Source: Isoetes taiwanensis
Taxonomy: Eukaryota > Streptophyta > Lycopodiopsida > Isoetales > Isoetaceae
Length of the DNA: 64,000 nt
NCBI GenBank assembly: GCA_021234155.1
Contig: JAJEKV010000091.1
Location: 2,487,501 to 2,551,500 of the forward strand
Direction of reading: 5' to 3'
Shown here: piece after piece, positions 31,115 through 43,317 of the stretch
Layout: every line of letters begins with the position of its first letter
Numbering within the stretch: position 1 is the stretch's first letter
Made by a program: the position numbers and the translations under genes
Notes under the pieces: model-generated
Database searches by the model: none
What the model saw: the letters and a program-made list of their open reading frames with translations, nothing else
Told to the model about the DNA's origin: nothing

Positions 31115-33971
31115 CTCCTATGTAACTTGTTGACATAGGCATCTAGCTATATTCATACTTGCAGCCAACTTATTTCCTCAAACTTCGTTATCTAGTACCA
31201 TACACATGTTGTGGTTTCGACACCACTAACCTTACTTTGCCTTCGTCCTCAAGCTCTAGTCATAACTTCCACAGGGGCAAATGCCAACCTAAGTTCCTTG
31301 TGGACATGTTCGACCTCTAGTATAAGAACTCTTATCTTCATTGCTTCCGTATTCATATGGAATGTGAAGTAAAAGTTCTAGTATATATCCTATCTTCTTT
31401 TAGTTAAGTTTTATTATTAAATGGTCCTAGTACACATATACCAACGCGGAGTTACTCCTCGGAATACACACACGATACCAAGTCCAGGACACATCCTCCT
31501 TGGTGAGATGTTCATTGGGCCCTACCTTGTTCATACTCCAGACTTTGGGGTAAAAGCATGTTAGGGTGTCCCTTAAAAAGTATTATTTAGTGACCAAAAA
31601 GGTACCTAAAAAGGTAGCCAGGACTGGGTACTGGGTACCTGTATAATATCTCAATATAAGGTATGTTTTAGAACTTTTTATATATATATTGATCTTCGAT
31701 AGCATTAACTTTATCCTATCTTTGAATATTACCATGTCCTTGACTTTTATTTTGGATTTTTGTATTAGTTTTAATGAAAAGGAAAATGAGAAAGTACCCA
31801 GTTCTGAAGTACCTAGTGTATGTACTTTTGCAGGTTCCAAAAGTGGTACACCCTAACATGCTTTTACCCTTTGGTACATTCAACGTGTCATTCCAAACTC
31901 TCTATATTTGAAACGTTGTTTACAACAACTTTCAAGCACCTCTTGTCTCCCACTTGTCGTGTGGGTACATTACTTGCCTTCCTAATGTATCATTACTTGA
32001 AGGTCAACTTTCCTTCATAGTCTGGCTTCACCAAAGATCCAACATACCTTGCAGCTTTTCGATGGTTGCACCTGTTCCTACCAATTGTCGTCTTCTCTTG
32101 ACCTTATGTGAAAACTACGTTCCACACTATTCTCCAGTCCGTTATACGGCATCTCGATGCTCCCAGAAGAGACATAACACGTGTCCATTTCCTTAATTTA
32201 TACCATGCATAATGGTCATGCATTTCCCCAATGTCATTAAGCATATCCACGAGGCTACGTGGTCTTCTTAGTCGTCTATAATCTTGCGTCTTTATTTCAC
32301 GCCTCAGGAACATCAATCTCTTTACCAAACACAATATATGTGTAATTTTGTAATCCATAGTTTATGGATCAACATCCCCATACAACATTATTCTCTACCG
32401 TTCCACGGATCATACCTCGCTTCAAGTAGCAATAGCTATACAATGTCGAGTCGACATTCTATACCTTCACCACCATTGTCGAAACCTACACTTCTAAAGT
32501 GATCTCTCTTTCATAAGTTGGCTACTTATAATCCACTTTCCACCTTAGTATCCAGTCTCCTTTTACGTAGAATGGCAATATATGCCGCATGGTAAATTCA
32601 TCCTCGTAATTATTAGGTCCAGTGTTTCAATCGCATAATAACCATCGTCATATCAATTTTCTCCACTATCCATCCAAAATAAGGATACCTTACCACTCCT
32701 TATTCCCATCATTCAACACTTCTACTTCAGGTAAGAGCCCAGGACCTGCTTAACCACCATTATATAATAGCCTCAAGAAGCACCAGGCATGCTTTCTATG
32801 CTTCCGTCGTACCTGTGCCATGTCAATGTACGAATGTCTAGATATCTAATAAACGTATAGATATAACTAAGGAGTTAATATGTGTGCTCATGTGAGGTAA
32901 AGCTCGTTTTAGTATTAATTCGCCTCGAAATTCCGTTGGCCAATTAACCTAAGGAATCATCTATTATTCTATTTTGCAGCATTATCAGATACAAGCCTTA
33001 GATCCATGATTTTAGATTTAGCGCCACAAAGGTTTTACCCATGGTTACTTAAAGCCAACAATATAGCAATTGGAGTTTTATACCTTAGAACTTTATTTGA
33101 AATTAAACCAACATTTAAATCAACAATGTAGTCTCACTTTCTAAGGGTCTTTAACCCTCGCATATCAGGGTCTGGCTATCAGTTACAGCTAAGTGTAAAC
33201 TATGGATCTCGGGAAAGCTATTTAAACACATAGTCAAATATAATAGAAGGATATAATTATGTATGTCTTACACAAACTCCTAAAGGATGGTATAACAAGG
33301 TTATGAATAATAAATGAAGAACGTCTGTCTGTAATTAATATTAAAGTATATAGGTCAAAATGGCAAATACAGTACAATATGTAATTCTATTAAAGGGTAA
33401 CTATAAATGTCAGGGGCATCTAAACACTCACGATAGCAATATATGAGTTGTTAAAATTGTAACCAAATAGGAAAACAAAATTTAGATGCAAAGTTACATT
33501 AAGCCTGGCTGTAATAAAATCACTTGCAAAGTGAAAGGAGAATATAATAGATATATACACAGAAGTTAATATGATTAGAATGACTTTCTACTAAACAGTG
33601 CGAGGTTAATAACTCTGTATTATAATATAACAACAAATAGAAGTTCTTCATATCTATACCTGTCTTTAATATATAATCAGTTACATGTATGTATAGAAAG
33701 AATGATTTCTAAAATAGATAGACTGTGAACTCGTCACCACGAATGAAACAATGAGACTTCCACAAACCTTGACTGTTCCTCTACCTCTTATATTCCAGAG
33801 TTATAAATTGCACATTACAAGTCATTTCAAACTTAATTACTTTGAACATGACAACGTCTGTGTGACTTATAATCTCACACTATCTCTTTATGGAGGGGAG
33901 ACTTCCTTCTAATGTATGATGTGTTGCCCTGCAACAAGAGTAGTCTTGATGCTGAGGACAACATCATTTTT
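31115..33971. other. interior of the 16-kb element, right part
   Basis: No ORF over 90 codons and no recognised protein. The final bases before the polypurine tract read as a Gypsy polyprotein tail (SLDAEDNIIFKVGRM then TGA), the only remnant of pol that I can see. Confidence 0.55.
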
Positions 33972-33984
33972 AAGGTGGGGAGAA
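33972..33984 (+). other. polypurine tract
   Basis: AAGGTGGGGAGAA directly before the right LTR. Confidence 0.88.
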
Positions 33985-35664
33985 TGTGACGTTCCACATA
34001 TTTATACGCATATTTAAGTATAAATACATGACACGTCACTATGAATAATTAATGGCACATTAATTATTCATAAGCTAAGGTTAGCTATGTTAATAATTAA
34101 ATTATAAAGGTAAAAACCTAACCCAAAACCCTAATTTGAATTTAGGGCTTATCCTAATATTAAAAAGGGCTAAAATACCAAATTAGTTAATTAATGACAT
34201 GCCACTTGGCCCAAATCGATTGGGCAAGGCAGGGTTTCCATTTTGGGACACCCAAATTGGGGCTTTTGTGCCCCAATTCGAATTTGGAGCAATTGGAGAT
34301 GGAGGAGGAGAAGCAGCCGCCAGGCGCCCTTCAGTTAGTCGAGATGGAGCAGCCCAAGACCGATTTGACGGTTAGTCAGTAGGTTACCTTGTTGATTTAT
34401 AGCATAGCGCCTCTCTGTGGTGTGTTCTCTCTCTGTTTTCTCTATGGTTTACCTGTTAGGCTAACCCTTGATTGATATGGTGAGTATTCTTATCTCTAGT
34501 CTCTGTATGTGCTTTGGTTGATGGTTTAGTAGTTCTTTGCTTAGTTAGCACTCCAGAGATGGGGGATTCTGGGGTAGAGACCTTTGAGCCCATGTATGCT
34601 CCTAGATTGTAGTATGCTCATAAAGATAGAGCCACATAATTGTATTTTATTCCCATTAGTTATGTTGTAGGCACGTGCATGTTTAAGGTACTTTGTGATG
34701 TCAAGAAGATGTTAATGGAGTCGTGGATGCTATGGCCCTAACATGCTCTTACCCTATTATTCCCCGCTGAGAAGGGGAGTCGTGGATGCTATGGAATTGC
34801 TTAGCACCGGAGAAGGGGCGCAGTGGAGAAGTGGGGGTGGGGTCTTGCACAAACATACAAGGCTCTGGGACTCCTACATGGGCTAGGCCACGATGCCTGG
34901 GGCCGCGTGAGGGCTAGGGTATGGGTCCGACACTCTCGGGTGCGAGAGGTGTGACCCGTATGGGGCACCCCTGTACTTTGTGTAGATTTAGGGGAGTAAG
35001 TGAGATGGCACGGAGGGCTGGTCGCTGATGCGCACGTATTCTCTAGCTCACCCATGGAACCATTTGTGATCCCGGAAGGGGACGCTTCCCGACCTCGCCT
35101 CATCGGACAGTCTTCATGAAACACGAGTAGGCTCGAAGGGTGATACCTTGAGTCCGCGTCTCGAAAAGGCTGTAGTGATGCCATAGCATGATTGACTCAT
35201 CCGCAAAGTGTGTGCGGGAGGGGCGGATGGAGTGGACAACCCTAGCCTTTGTTCTATGCCAATAACGCCGGGTTATACCTGCAATGCGCTGATCTCTTGA
35301 GGCCGAGCCGTCGAGTCCATCCTCACAGAGTCGGCGGGGGGTAGAACCTGGGGTTTGGGGTGTTTTCTTTAGGACTAGATGCATCTTCTTTGCCGTTGGT
35401 ACTTGGATGGATGTGCCACCCCTCGTGGTGGTTATTTATGTATGATTTATGCTGTGTGCTAACATGTATTCACGCTTCCGCGATATAGGAGTCCCATTGA
35501 AGGCGTGGGCCGAATGACACCTCCGTGTCCTTCACCCGGGCATCTTTCTATGGATGGTCCGAGTTAGACGGAGGGCCCTGCTCATGGTGCGCTGATAGCC
35601 ATGGGAGGGGGAAGTCCCTGTATGTATACGTCCGGAGTGCCGTATATGTTCAGAGAGCGTCACA
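33985..35664 (+). repeat. right LTR of the 16-kb element
   Basis: Length 1680 bp, same ends as the left LTR and colinear with it apart from two insertions and scattered substitutions. A 62-79 codon frame present in both LTRs (near 34194 and 19711) is a property of the repeat and not a gene. Confidence 0.92.
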
Positions 35665-35904
35665 ACCTGGACCATTAGGACCGTCAAAATCAATCAACGG
35701 CTAAAATTTCTTGATATGAGCCCGATGCTTCGTAACAGCAGCGACACTCCATTTGTGGCATTTGATCTACTTCACCAAATACAGCAAGCTATGGCTCATT
35801 CGAATCGGCATCCAAAACTAAGAATCCTTATGAAATTGCAGCTTCTACCTGTGCATATTTTGAGCACAATCATGAAAAATTCGATCAAGGTTGCCATAGA
35901 GTAG

Positions 35905-36385
35905 AACCCAATATCTCATAAACTACTTCTTGACGAAATGGATTGCCGTCAGTTCCTATGGATTCATAGTACAAAAATGTCCTAGGACACCAAGTTTCAG
36001 TTAAATCCATTGAGTCTTTTCACCGCAAGAGGCCAAAAGACGATTTCTGATATTTTACCGTAAAAGCCTAATATCTTACAAACTACAATACAGAATTTGA
36101 TGTCGTCTATTCCATTGGATTCGTGATGCAAAAACGTCTTTGGAGGTCAAGTTTCAGATCATTCCATAGAGGATTGATAGTGAAAAAAGCTAAAAAACGA
36201 TTTCTGGTATCTATAAGGGAAAAGCTTATATCTCACAAACGGCTTCATAAAATCTAATGCCGTCTCTTCCATTAGATTGGAGATGCAAAAACGTATTAGG
36301 AGATCAAATTTGAGTCACTTTCGTGAAGAATTATTGTGAATCAACCAAAAAATATTTCATCAGGTGCTTGTCTAAATAAGCACCG
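35905..36385. repeat. three diverged tandem units of about 160 bp
   Basis: Words such as ATATCTCATAAACTACTTC / ATATCTTACAAACTAC / ATATCTCACAAACGGCTTC, GTCTCTTCCATTAGATT, GATGCAAAAACGT and AAACGATTTCTG recur in the same order at roughly 35907, 36068 and 36228. The units are too diverged for exact borders. Confidence 0.6.
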
Positions 36386-36582
36386 CACGTTAAATGCTTA
36401 TTATGTGCTGAAAAATCGCTGCGTTTAAGCACTTTAAGCGACGTCCGGACGGTGATTTCTGCTACCCAGTATTAATTTTATGTCCATGAACCAACACAAG
36501 ACTTTCTTGCCAAAGCTAGATCCTTTACCCAAGCGTTGTCAAAACGCTTTTCAGATGAAAGTAAGTCTGGCGGGTGTCTTAA

Positions 36583-37317
36583 CATGGTCATGGAACTGGA
36601 ACCTATGGTCATTTTGTGCTTGATCTATGGAGGGATGATCCAAACTTCCATGTGAGCTCTATTTTCAAGTGCTTGAGAACACTAGAGAAAGGATCGATAG
36701 AAGGGAGGAGGTATTCCCCATCAGCACCCATTTTTGAGGCTTTGATGGATGATCAATCGCTTTGTTACCAAAGGCAGATAAAAAAAGAAGGTGTTCCGTG
36801 AATCGAGGAGGATTTGGGATGATTTTCCCTTACTTGAGAAACAACTGCCAGAGGAGCTATGTGTTCAATTGAACAACTGTTGGAAAGAAAACAAGAATGG
36901 ATGGATGTTTGGGGCAATGTCATACTTGGCTGGCCGATTGGGAGTATTCAAAGTTGTGAAAGTGGGATTCATGATGGTTGGGCATACGCATGATGATATA
37001 GATGCATTCTTTGGAACTTTCTCCACCAAGCTCAGAGAAAACGTGACTAGTCTCCCTGAACTAATGGATGTGTTTGAGAGCTGCATTGACCCCAACCCAA
37101 TGGCTTTCTTGATGGATGAGGTTGCAGGTTGGAAATCATTTGTCGAGGGATACTTGCTAGATGGTAAGGATCAGTTGACAGGACACACAAAGCTACTTCA
37201 GTTCAAGTTTTGGGTTAGGGATGGAATACCAATCATGCAATATAAGTGGAGACCAGGTGACAAGTTGTGGATGCCTGTACAAGGAATCGAATTGTGGCAG
37301 CGGGGTGCTTCTTGGTG
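36583..37317 (+). pseudogene. DUF7869-type transposase-like core domain
   Basis: The frame opens with GHGTGTYGHFVLDLWRDDPN, shifts near 36800, and continues with LPEELCVQLNNCWKENKNGW, FKVVKVGFMMVGHTHDDIDAFF and STKLRE, then WKSFVEGYLLDG, LQFKFWVRDGIPIMQYKWRPGDKLW. GHTHDDID and ..N..ENKN are the hallmarks of the DUF7869 core, which I take to be an RNase H-like fold. From memory the family has QLDN where this copy has QLNN, so a likely catalytic aspartate is lost. A frameshift and the separation from the N-terminal half make it a pseudogene. Confidence 0.66.
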
Positions 37318-37519
37318 AAGTTCTCATTCTAAAGGGCAGCCAAAACCACTACCTCCTTCAAGGCTGTTAAAGACTCTAGCCAACTAGTGAAGGGCATCAA
37401 GGATTATATAGCGCCTTTGGGATGATGTTGAAATGGAAAGCACATCTTCACTCTTAAGAAAAATCACATGGACTCCTAATCACGTCTTTGGGAGAAAGTT
37501 GTGACATGCTTAGAAACCG

Positions 37520-38074
37520 AACAACCATGTGGGAGGGAGGCTGAGAGGCGGGTTCTTGCGAGTCCGGATGGGAGGGTTCTCAAGGAGCAAGCACGTCTAA
37601 GAATATTCACTTGGGTCCTAACAAAGGTTCCAAGTGGTTTGTGGGAAGTAAGGCCTCAAAGCCGAAGTGGTTTGATCTTCCTGAGTGGGATCCCTTTGAG
37701 GACATCAAGGAAGGATACTTTGTGCTAGTAAGGCCTGATGATGAGGATTGTCCAATATGGTTAGGGGTGGCACTCTCTGATGTAACCACCACTATGGCTG
37801 ATGGAGAGGAGTTGCGTCCTGGATTCCAAATTTAATATTGGGAGCCCATTGGAAGACACAAGAAGGGCAACTTGAAGGAGCAATACACCGACTGCTGGGA
37901 GAAGAAGTGGAGGGCAAATCATGCTGATCCTCAAATGAGGGAATTGGTGGAGTATGTGGTATGGTCATATCCAAGTTCTCACATTGCAAAGGACAACACA
38001 CACAAGATCCCAAAAAGAGAGATGGACAAAGCCATGAGCAACCTCCATGCTATATCATTGTATGAGGGTAGATA
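37520..38074 (+). pseudogene. C-terminal domain of the DUF7869-type gene
   Basis: The frame at 37611-37835 reads DEDCPIWLGVALSDV, stops once (TAA at 37833) and continues in the same frame to 38074 with EQYTDCWEKKW and MRELVEYVVWSYPS. The same domain recurs at 43318-43698 (PVWLGYTISDI, RYSDCWTKRWRRN, IETVLYSWTPK) and on the minus strand at 38949-39305. It normally follows the core in this family. A short frame at 37501-37728 is a shadow reading. Confidence 0.55.
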
Positions 38075-38288
38075 ATATTGAGAAGCTTGAAAACTTTCTC
38101 AACTAATGGTCTGTAAAATTTATGAGGAAAACAAGTTACCCAATTCTTTATGTGTGATGTGTAATTCTATTCAAGCAATCAATTCAGAAATTTTTTTTCT
38201 ATAGTATGAGTCCCATTTTCAGTCCGAGTCCCAAAATTCGAGATTTGACCCACTTTAATTAAATGCTGCTTTACTCCATCTCCTATAG

Positions 38289-38917
38289 GATCTCTCATAG
38301 AAGAAGTGCCTGATTGGAAGAGTTTTGTAGATGCTTATGCTCTCGACATGGAAGGTCATTCTAGACCTCTTCAATTCACTTTTTGGGTGAGAGAAGGGAT
38401 TCCAATCATGCAATGGAAAATGAGACCTTCAGAGGAGAAGTGGAGAGGTGGGGCAGAAATTTGACACAGGGATGCAAATGGCAAGTCTATGATACCTCTT
38501 GGTCAACCAAAAGCTCTAAAACCAACTGAAGAAGTGAAGCAATTGGGATTGACTAAGGATGGCATCAATGACTACATCAAGCATTGGCAAACTAATTCGG
38601 ATGAGACTAATCGTGCATTGATAGATTATTGGAAGAAGGTGATCAACTTGTTGGATGAGGTAGACACATCCTCAGAAGAGCTGAAAGAAGGGTGGTTCCC
38701 TAAAAGTAGGTGGAAAACATTAGCTGGTGCTGACGAAGATGATGGTACCATTAGTAGCATTGTTAAGGCATATGCTCCTCCCCAATCTGATAAACACTAT
38801 GTTGGTCCTAAGAAGGATAGGCCAAAATATCTAGGCATGGATTGTTATGAACCTTCTACTGACAAGCACAATTTCATTAATTTTGGACAATACCTGAATT
38901 TATGGACCATTTTTTAA
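38289..38917 (+). pseudogene. second DUF7869-type fragment, post-core segment
   Basis: It begins EEVPDWKSFVDAYALDMEGHSR and LQFTFWVREGIPIMQWKMRP, a paralogue of 37130-37260, and continues after a TGA at about 38462 as a 142-codon frame (LTKDGINDYIKHWQ, LKEGWFPKSRW). It is a diverged duplicate placed just downstream of the first, so the locus held at least two related genes. Confidence 0.58.
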
Positions 38918-38948
38918 TGCACTTGCATGAATGACTCTTTTTCATACA

Positions 38949-39678
38949 CTAATTGACATTCCCTGCGAGTACTGCATATGCCTTCACAATTTGCTGCGTA
39001 TATGTCGTGATAGTATCGGGTATCTTCTTCTTGTTTGATGGTTCCCAAGCATAGTCGATAGTCTCTATCTCTATGTAGTCACTACTTGAGTCATTGGCTT
39101 CCATCTCCCACGTTAGACACAAGACATCACACGGGCATAGGTTTATCTTTTCGGGGACCAATGCTTCGCGGTGAGGGCTTGGCGCTTTGGTGGTACATAT
39201 TTGGTCACTCAAACTAAAAACTAGAGGTCCAATGTGCCCGGTCAACCTCTCATCGTCATCATCATGTGCACATGTTATTGAAATATGTAAAAGATATGAA
39301 ATCACATACCTATTTTACATTTTTGTACAAATGAATCGTCCGGTTGCAGAGAGAAATCTCCGCGAGTAAGAACTTCACGGATGGCTCGTCAAATGGACAT
39401 TCATGTTCTTCTGATGAGACCGCGGTATCACGGACAATAGATAGTGTCAACCGATGAATTGACTTCTTGTCAAAAGTCCGGTAGCTCAACTCTTGGATGG
39501 CACATATACTTTTGTCATTGTCGTAGTCCATATATAATGAAATAGTCCAAAAATGAATGTTGAGATTGCCAGGCAGATGGAACCCTTGGGTGTCGAACAC
39601 ACCCATAGTATTCAATCCTAGAAGCAGGTCACATACTGTAATATCCGGATCTGCAAAGGATACAAAACCCTTCTCCAA
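38949..39678 (-). pseudogene. inverted third copy, C-terminal region
   Basis: Minus-strand frames 39310-39678 and 38949-39305. The second carries YIEIETIDYAWEPSNKKKIPD, aligning with IETVLYSWTPK in the 43-kb copy. The first (DPDITVCDLLLGLNTMG...) is not recognised but is continuous with it across about 5 bp. It is in opposite orientation to the neighbouring copies. Confidence 0.45.
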
Positions 39679-40499
39679 AGGTATTGTGATGCCATACCTC
39701 TATTTACGGGCATTTATCCGCTCCTAGAGTGTATGACCCTGACTTCAAACACCCCTTACATTGTGTTCATATCTGCACATCAGCGAACGATATATCATTA
39801 CAAATTGGGCGCTCGCCTCGTTTCCAAACACAAAACACATATGAAAATTATATCAAAACTTGGTGAAATTGCATAAAACAAAACAGAGAGAAAGAGAGAG
39901 ATTGAGCCTCAGCCCAATTTGATAAGCCCAAATTGGGATTTCGTGCATCCAAATTGGGCGGGCACCCAATTTGAGGTCTCCCCCATCCCCCTTTGTGTTT
40001 TTTTTTTTTTTTTTTTTTGCGCCACGAAATTGGGCGTCCGCCCATTTGGGCTCCCCATATTTTGTCGCCCATCCTGCAAGCTCCAAATTGGACCCCCAAA
40101 CAACTTGCCTAACAACTTTGGGCCACGAAGTTGGGTGCGTGCTGAGCCATATATGTTCGTTTCCAAGCACCTCATCTGACAACAACAATATTTACACATG
40201 TCTAATACAAACTCTACCACAACTAGTTATGTGATTTCAAATAACAAAAACTCTTACCTCATCTTCAAGCCTGCAGGTGGGCTCATCACCTCATGATCAT
40301 CGTGTCACTGCAGGCTGTAATAAGCTTACAGAAACATGGGTACTTAGATTTTTGTCATCCGGAATGCTGAATGACACATTAGAGTTACATTAAAAATACT
40401 CTAGAATTGCAAGAAAATGGCAGCAAAATATGGAAGTACTAGCGAATTACACTAGCGCATCTAATACTAATGAAAACACGAAAAAATTTACGCTATGGA

Positions 40500-40570
40500 G
40501 GCAAAGCGCCTAGTTGAGAGCCATCCACAAGCGCCTAGTTGAGTGCCGTCCACAAGCGCCTAGTTGAGGG
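40500..40570. repeat. 27-bp tandem repeat, about three copies
   Basis: GCGCCTAGTTGAG followed by GCC.TCCACAA repeats at about 40506, 40531 and 40556. Confidence 0.8.
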
Positions 40571-40619
40571 TTGCAATGACAGATGGCAAGATGCCTGGAG
40601 GCAATATTGAGTTGAGGGG

Positions 40620-40655
40620 GGAAATTTGAATTTGAATTTGAATTTGAATTTTGAC
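40620..40655. repeat. GAATTT hexamer microsatellite
   Basis: Five successive copies of TTGAAT-type hexamer. Confidence 0.85.
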
Positions 40656-41574
40656 AACCACGTGAAAGGTCGACATGGCCACTTTAATTTGAAATGCTCA
40701 TGAAAAGGTGGGCCCACTAAATATGCCCTATACCTTTTACTACGTTCCACGTGTCCATCATGCAGGCAGTCTTTTTGGACTTGTTTTTGCTCATGTTAAG
40801 ACTTCATTTAGAAGGTGCAAGATCATCTTTTCTTCCTCCTCCATTCTGTGGTCCTCCTTCAGCATGGCGCCTATCATTTAGAAGACATTTTGAAGTGTTT
40901 TTTCATGTTCAAGACTGCCAAAAGGTAGGCGCATCTCCTTTGTTTATTGTTTTCTATTCTTTTCCTATAGATGTCCACATCTCCCTTGCATTTTGGCATG
41001 CATTAAATGTTAAAAGGATGGTATTGTGTGCACAATAAATGTTAAAAGTCTGAGGAGGATACCATCTTAGGTAAAAGACATCAAACACATGAATAATGAT
41101 AATAATAATAATCAAATAAAAAATGAAAGATTGAAGCATGAGCTAACTCAAACGTTTGATGGACATGAGAAACAATAAATTAAATCTTTTAGATTGGAAA
41201 GTGTTGAATGAATGATTGAAGTGTGCTCCGGAGTCGTCCGAAATGATATCTATATCTAGCATTCTGATATCTAGCATACTGAGTACAAATGTTTGAAGAA
41301 ACTAAATAATGTGCGCAAATTTTTTTTAGTACCTTTACTTTTATATCTTGTAGGTCATTTATATATAAAAATTGGGCGGGCACCCAATTAACTTAATGTT
41401 TGCCTGTGCCAGACCTTCTTGATCCTTCTTGATATCTGCCATGGCATATTTTTTCTTAGAATACGCATCCAAATTGGGCGGTCGCCCAATTTTGCCTCCC
41501 CAATTATAATGGTGGCCAATTATAATGGTGGTAATTCGATCTCTCCATGCAAGGCACATTTTTAACTAGGGCAC

Positions 41575-41752
41575 ATTTTTTCTTATCCTGGGCATCGAAA
41601 TTGGGCGGGCGCCCAATTTTGGTGGTAACATGATGTTTGCTTGCCTGTGCCAATTTTTCTCACCAATTTCTCTTATACTGGGCATCGAAATTGGGCGGGC
41701 GCCCAATTTTGGTGGTAACATGATGTCTCCTTGCCTGTGTCTGCCTGCCTGT
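41575..41752. repeat. 90-bp tandem repeat, two copies
   Basis: Each unit holds TCTTAT.CTGGGCATCG, one AAATTGGGCG palindrome and GGTGGTAACATGATGT; the palindromes are exactly 90 bp apart. Confidence 0.8.
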
Positions 41753-42369
41753 GCCAGTAGGTGAATGAAGGCACATTTTTTCTTAGACCAGTCATCCAAG
41801 CTCAATTTGCCTGCCTAATTTGATCTTTGGAACTCATCATGCATGCATTAGGCATATCTGATAGCATATCTGATAGCTTCATCCGATAGCATATCTGATT
41901 TCACCTCCTTGTTAGCTTCTTTGCTTTACTAGTTAACCCTGTTACTTTGCCAAAAGCCCGATCTAGACAACAAAAATTCACTGCCGAAGCCAGCATTAGT
42001 CTCATTCTCTGCTGAAGCCAAAAATTCACTGCCCAAGCCAGCATTAGTCTCATTTTACGCGAAGGCAAAGCCCGACATTCTCGCCAAAAGCCACCTTTTG
42101 TGTAAATGAAGCGGAGGATATTTCGAAGTAAAAGAAACAAAACCGATGAAGCAAGGGATGCGGATCGGTAAGAATCATCCCGGCAAATGCGGGGCAAACT
42201 TCGATGAAGCGGGGGATGCAAATGCGACAAAACTTGTTCCATCGGAAAGCTGGATGAGCAAAAACAAGACCACCTGCTGCGGTCTTTGCCTACGCTCGAA
42301 ACCCTCTATTGCGGCAATCCGGCCCTGCACATCCATCCTGTTCTATCGAAAATCACGGCGTCCTCTGTT

Positions 42370-42606
42370 TTCTTTCTTACGCAAGCATCCCGCCATAGCT
42401 CATTGCCCAAAGCTGCCGCCATGAAAGCGCACGCAGAATCTCCCGCCATAGCTCGTCTCTCCGCAAGCATCCCCTACCATAGCTCGTTGCTGAACGCCGC
42501 CATGAAATTGCATGCAAGCATCGTGAGCCATAGCCCGCCATAGCTGGAATCCCTGGCCATACTTCCCGTTAGGGTTAGCCATTAGGGTTAGGTTAGGGTT
42601 AGGTTA
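42370..42606. repeat. CGCCATAGCTC repeats ending in TTAGGG-like motifs
   Basis: Degenerate repeats of GCAAGCATCCCGCCATAGC between 42370 and 42545, then AGGGTTAG and AGGGTTAGGTT repeated five times at 42565-42606. The last resembles degenerate interstitial telomeric sequence but is short and irregular. Confidence 0.5.
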
Positions 42607-43317
42607 AGATAGGAAATGGATTATTTGTAAACTTTCTTTACTTATGCAATGCTTTTTATCTTATCTAATGGAATTCTTTTATTATATTGCCCCTTTATGG
42701 AACACACTTACACAACATTAAATCGTCATCGGACGTGAAGCTAGTCTTAAATCTGGTGATCGCCCAATTTCACACTTGTATGTCCCTCTCGATAACCTAT
42801 TACAATACAAACATTTACATGAGTATATGCGGGGAAAACAACATTATTCCCATAAGAGCCTAGAATAATCTCGGCTATGAGGAATTGCAATCACATAACA
42901 TGCGGATGGATATTTGAAACTTTAACATTGTCAATAACATTAGCTTTATACTTTTAATTGCTATCACGGGAACTTTGGAAACTATCGATATCTTAATGGA
43001 ATTATATAAAATTTAATACCCCAAAGTTGTTCTTCTTCATCATGTTGTACTGTCCGCTACATTTTGTAGATGTCGTAGTCATCTGGGACATATGGCCCCC
43101 AAACTAAGATTCCTTTCACCTTTCTTCATCATCATTTGTCTATGTTGGACGTGCTAATCCTTGCCCATATGACAAACAGTAGCACTGGGCCTGCCTAATT
43201 TTGTCGCCTCAAAATGGAATCATGCTCATATTCCATTATTTTGCTCCTAGGAACCCTGTATTCTTAACATTAGCTACCATTTGAGACACATATAGACTTG
43301 CGAAAAGTCCATATATA

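Larger units (their letters stand above)
19502..35664 (+). mobile_element. 16.2-kb non-coding gypsy-type LTR element (LARD-like)
   Basis: LTRs at 19502-21030 and 33985-35664 start TGTGACGTTCC and end GCGTCACA. The element is flanked by the 5-bp target duplication ACCTG (19497-19501 and 35665-35669). A primer-binding site (21032-21044) and polypurine tract (33972-33984) are in place. LTR ends, primer site and polypurine tract are nearly those of the histone-bearing chromovirus, and the last codons before the tract (DAEDNIIFKVGRM) match the equivalent spot there, so it belongs to the same lineage. Nearly 13 kb of interior shows no gag or pol. It contains a segment with PP2A exons (24994-31106). 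Confidence 0.9.
39790..42000. repeat. region of AAATTGGGCG palindromes and short tandem repeats
   Basis: The inverted pair AAATTGGGCG and CGCCCAATTT with two or three bases between recurs at 39951-39973, 41369-41391 (one arm imperfect), 41471-41493, 41598-41619 and 41688-41709, with half copies near 39797, 40027 and 42763. A run of about 22 T lies at 39998-40019. No protein is recognised; all ORFs are short and cross the palindromes. Confidence 0.75.

Noticed and set aside
39840-40234. ORFs on both strands near 40000 with poly-K or poly-F
   Set aside because: The stretches derive from a T run and AAATTGGGCG palindromes; not coding.
42565-42606. Interstitial telomere
   Set aside because: Only about five irregular AGGGTT units, without the regular TTTAGGG of most plants.
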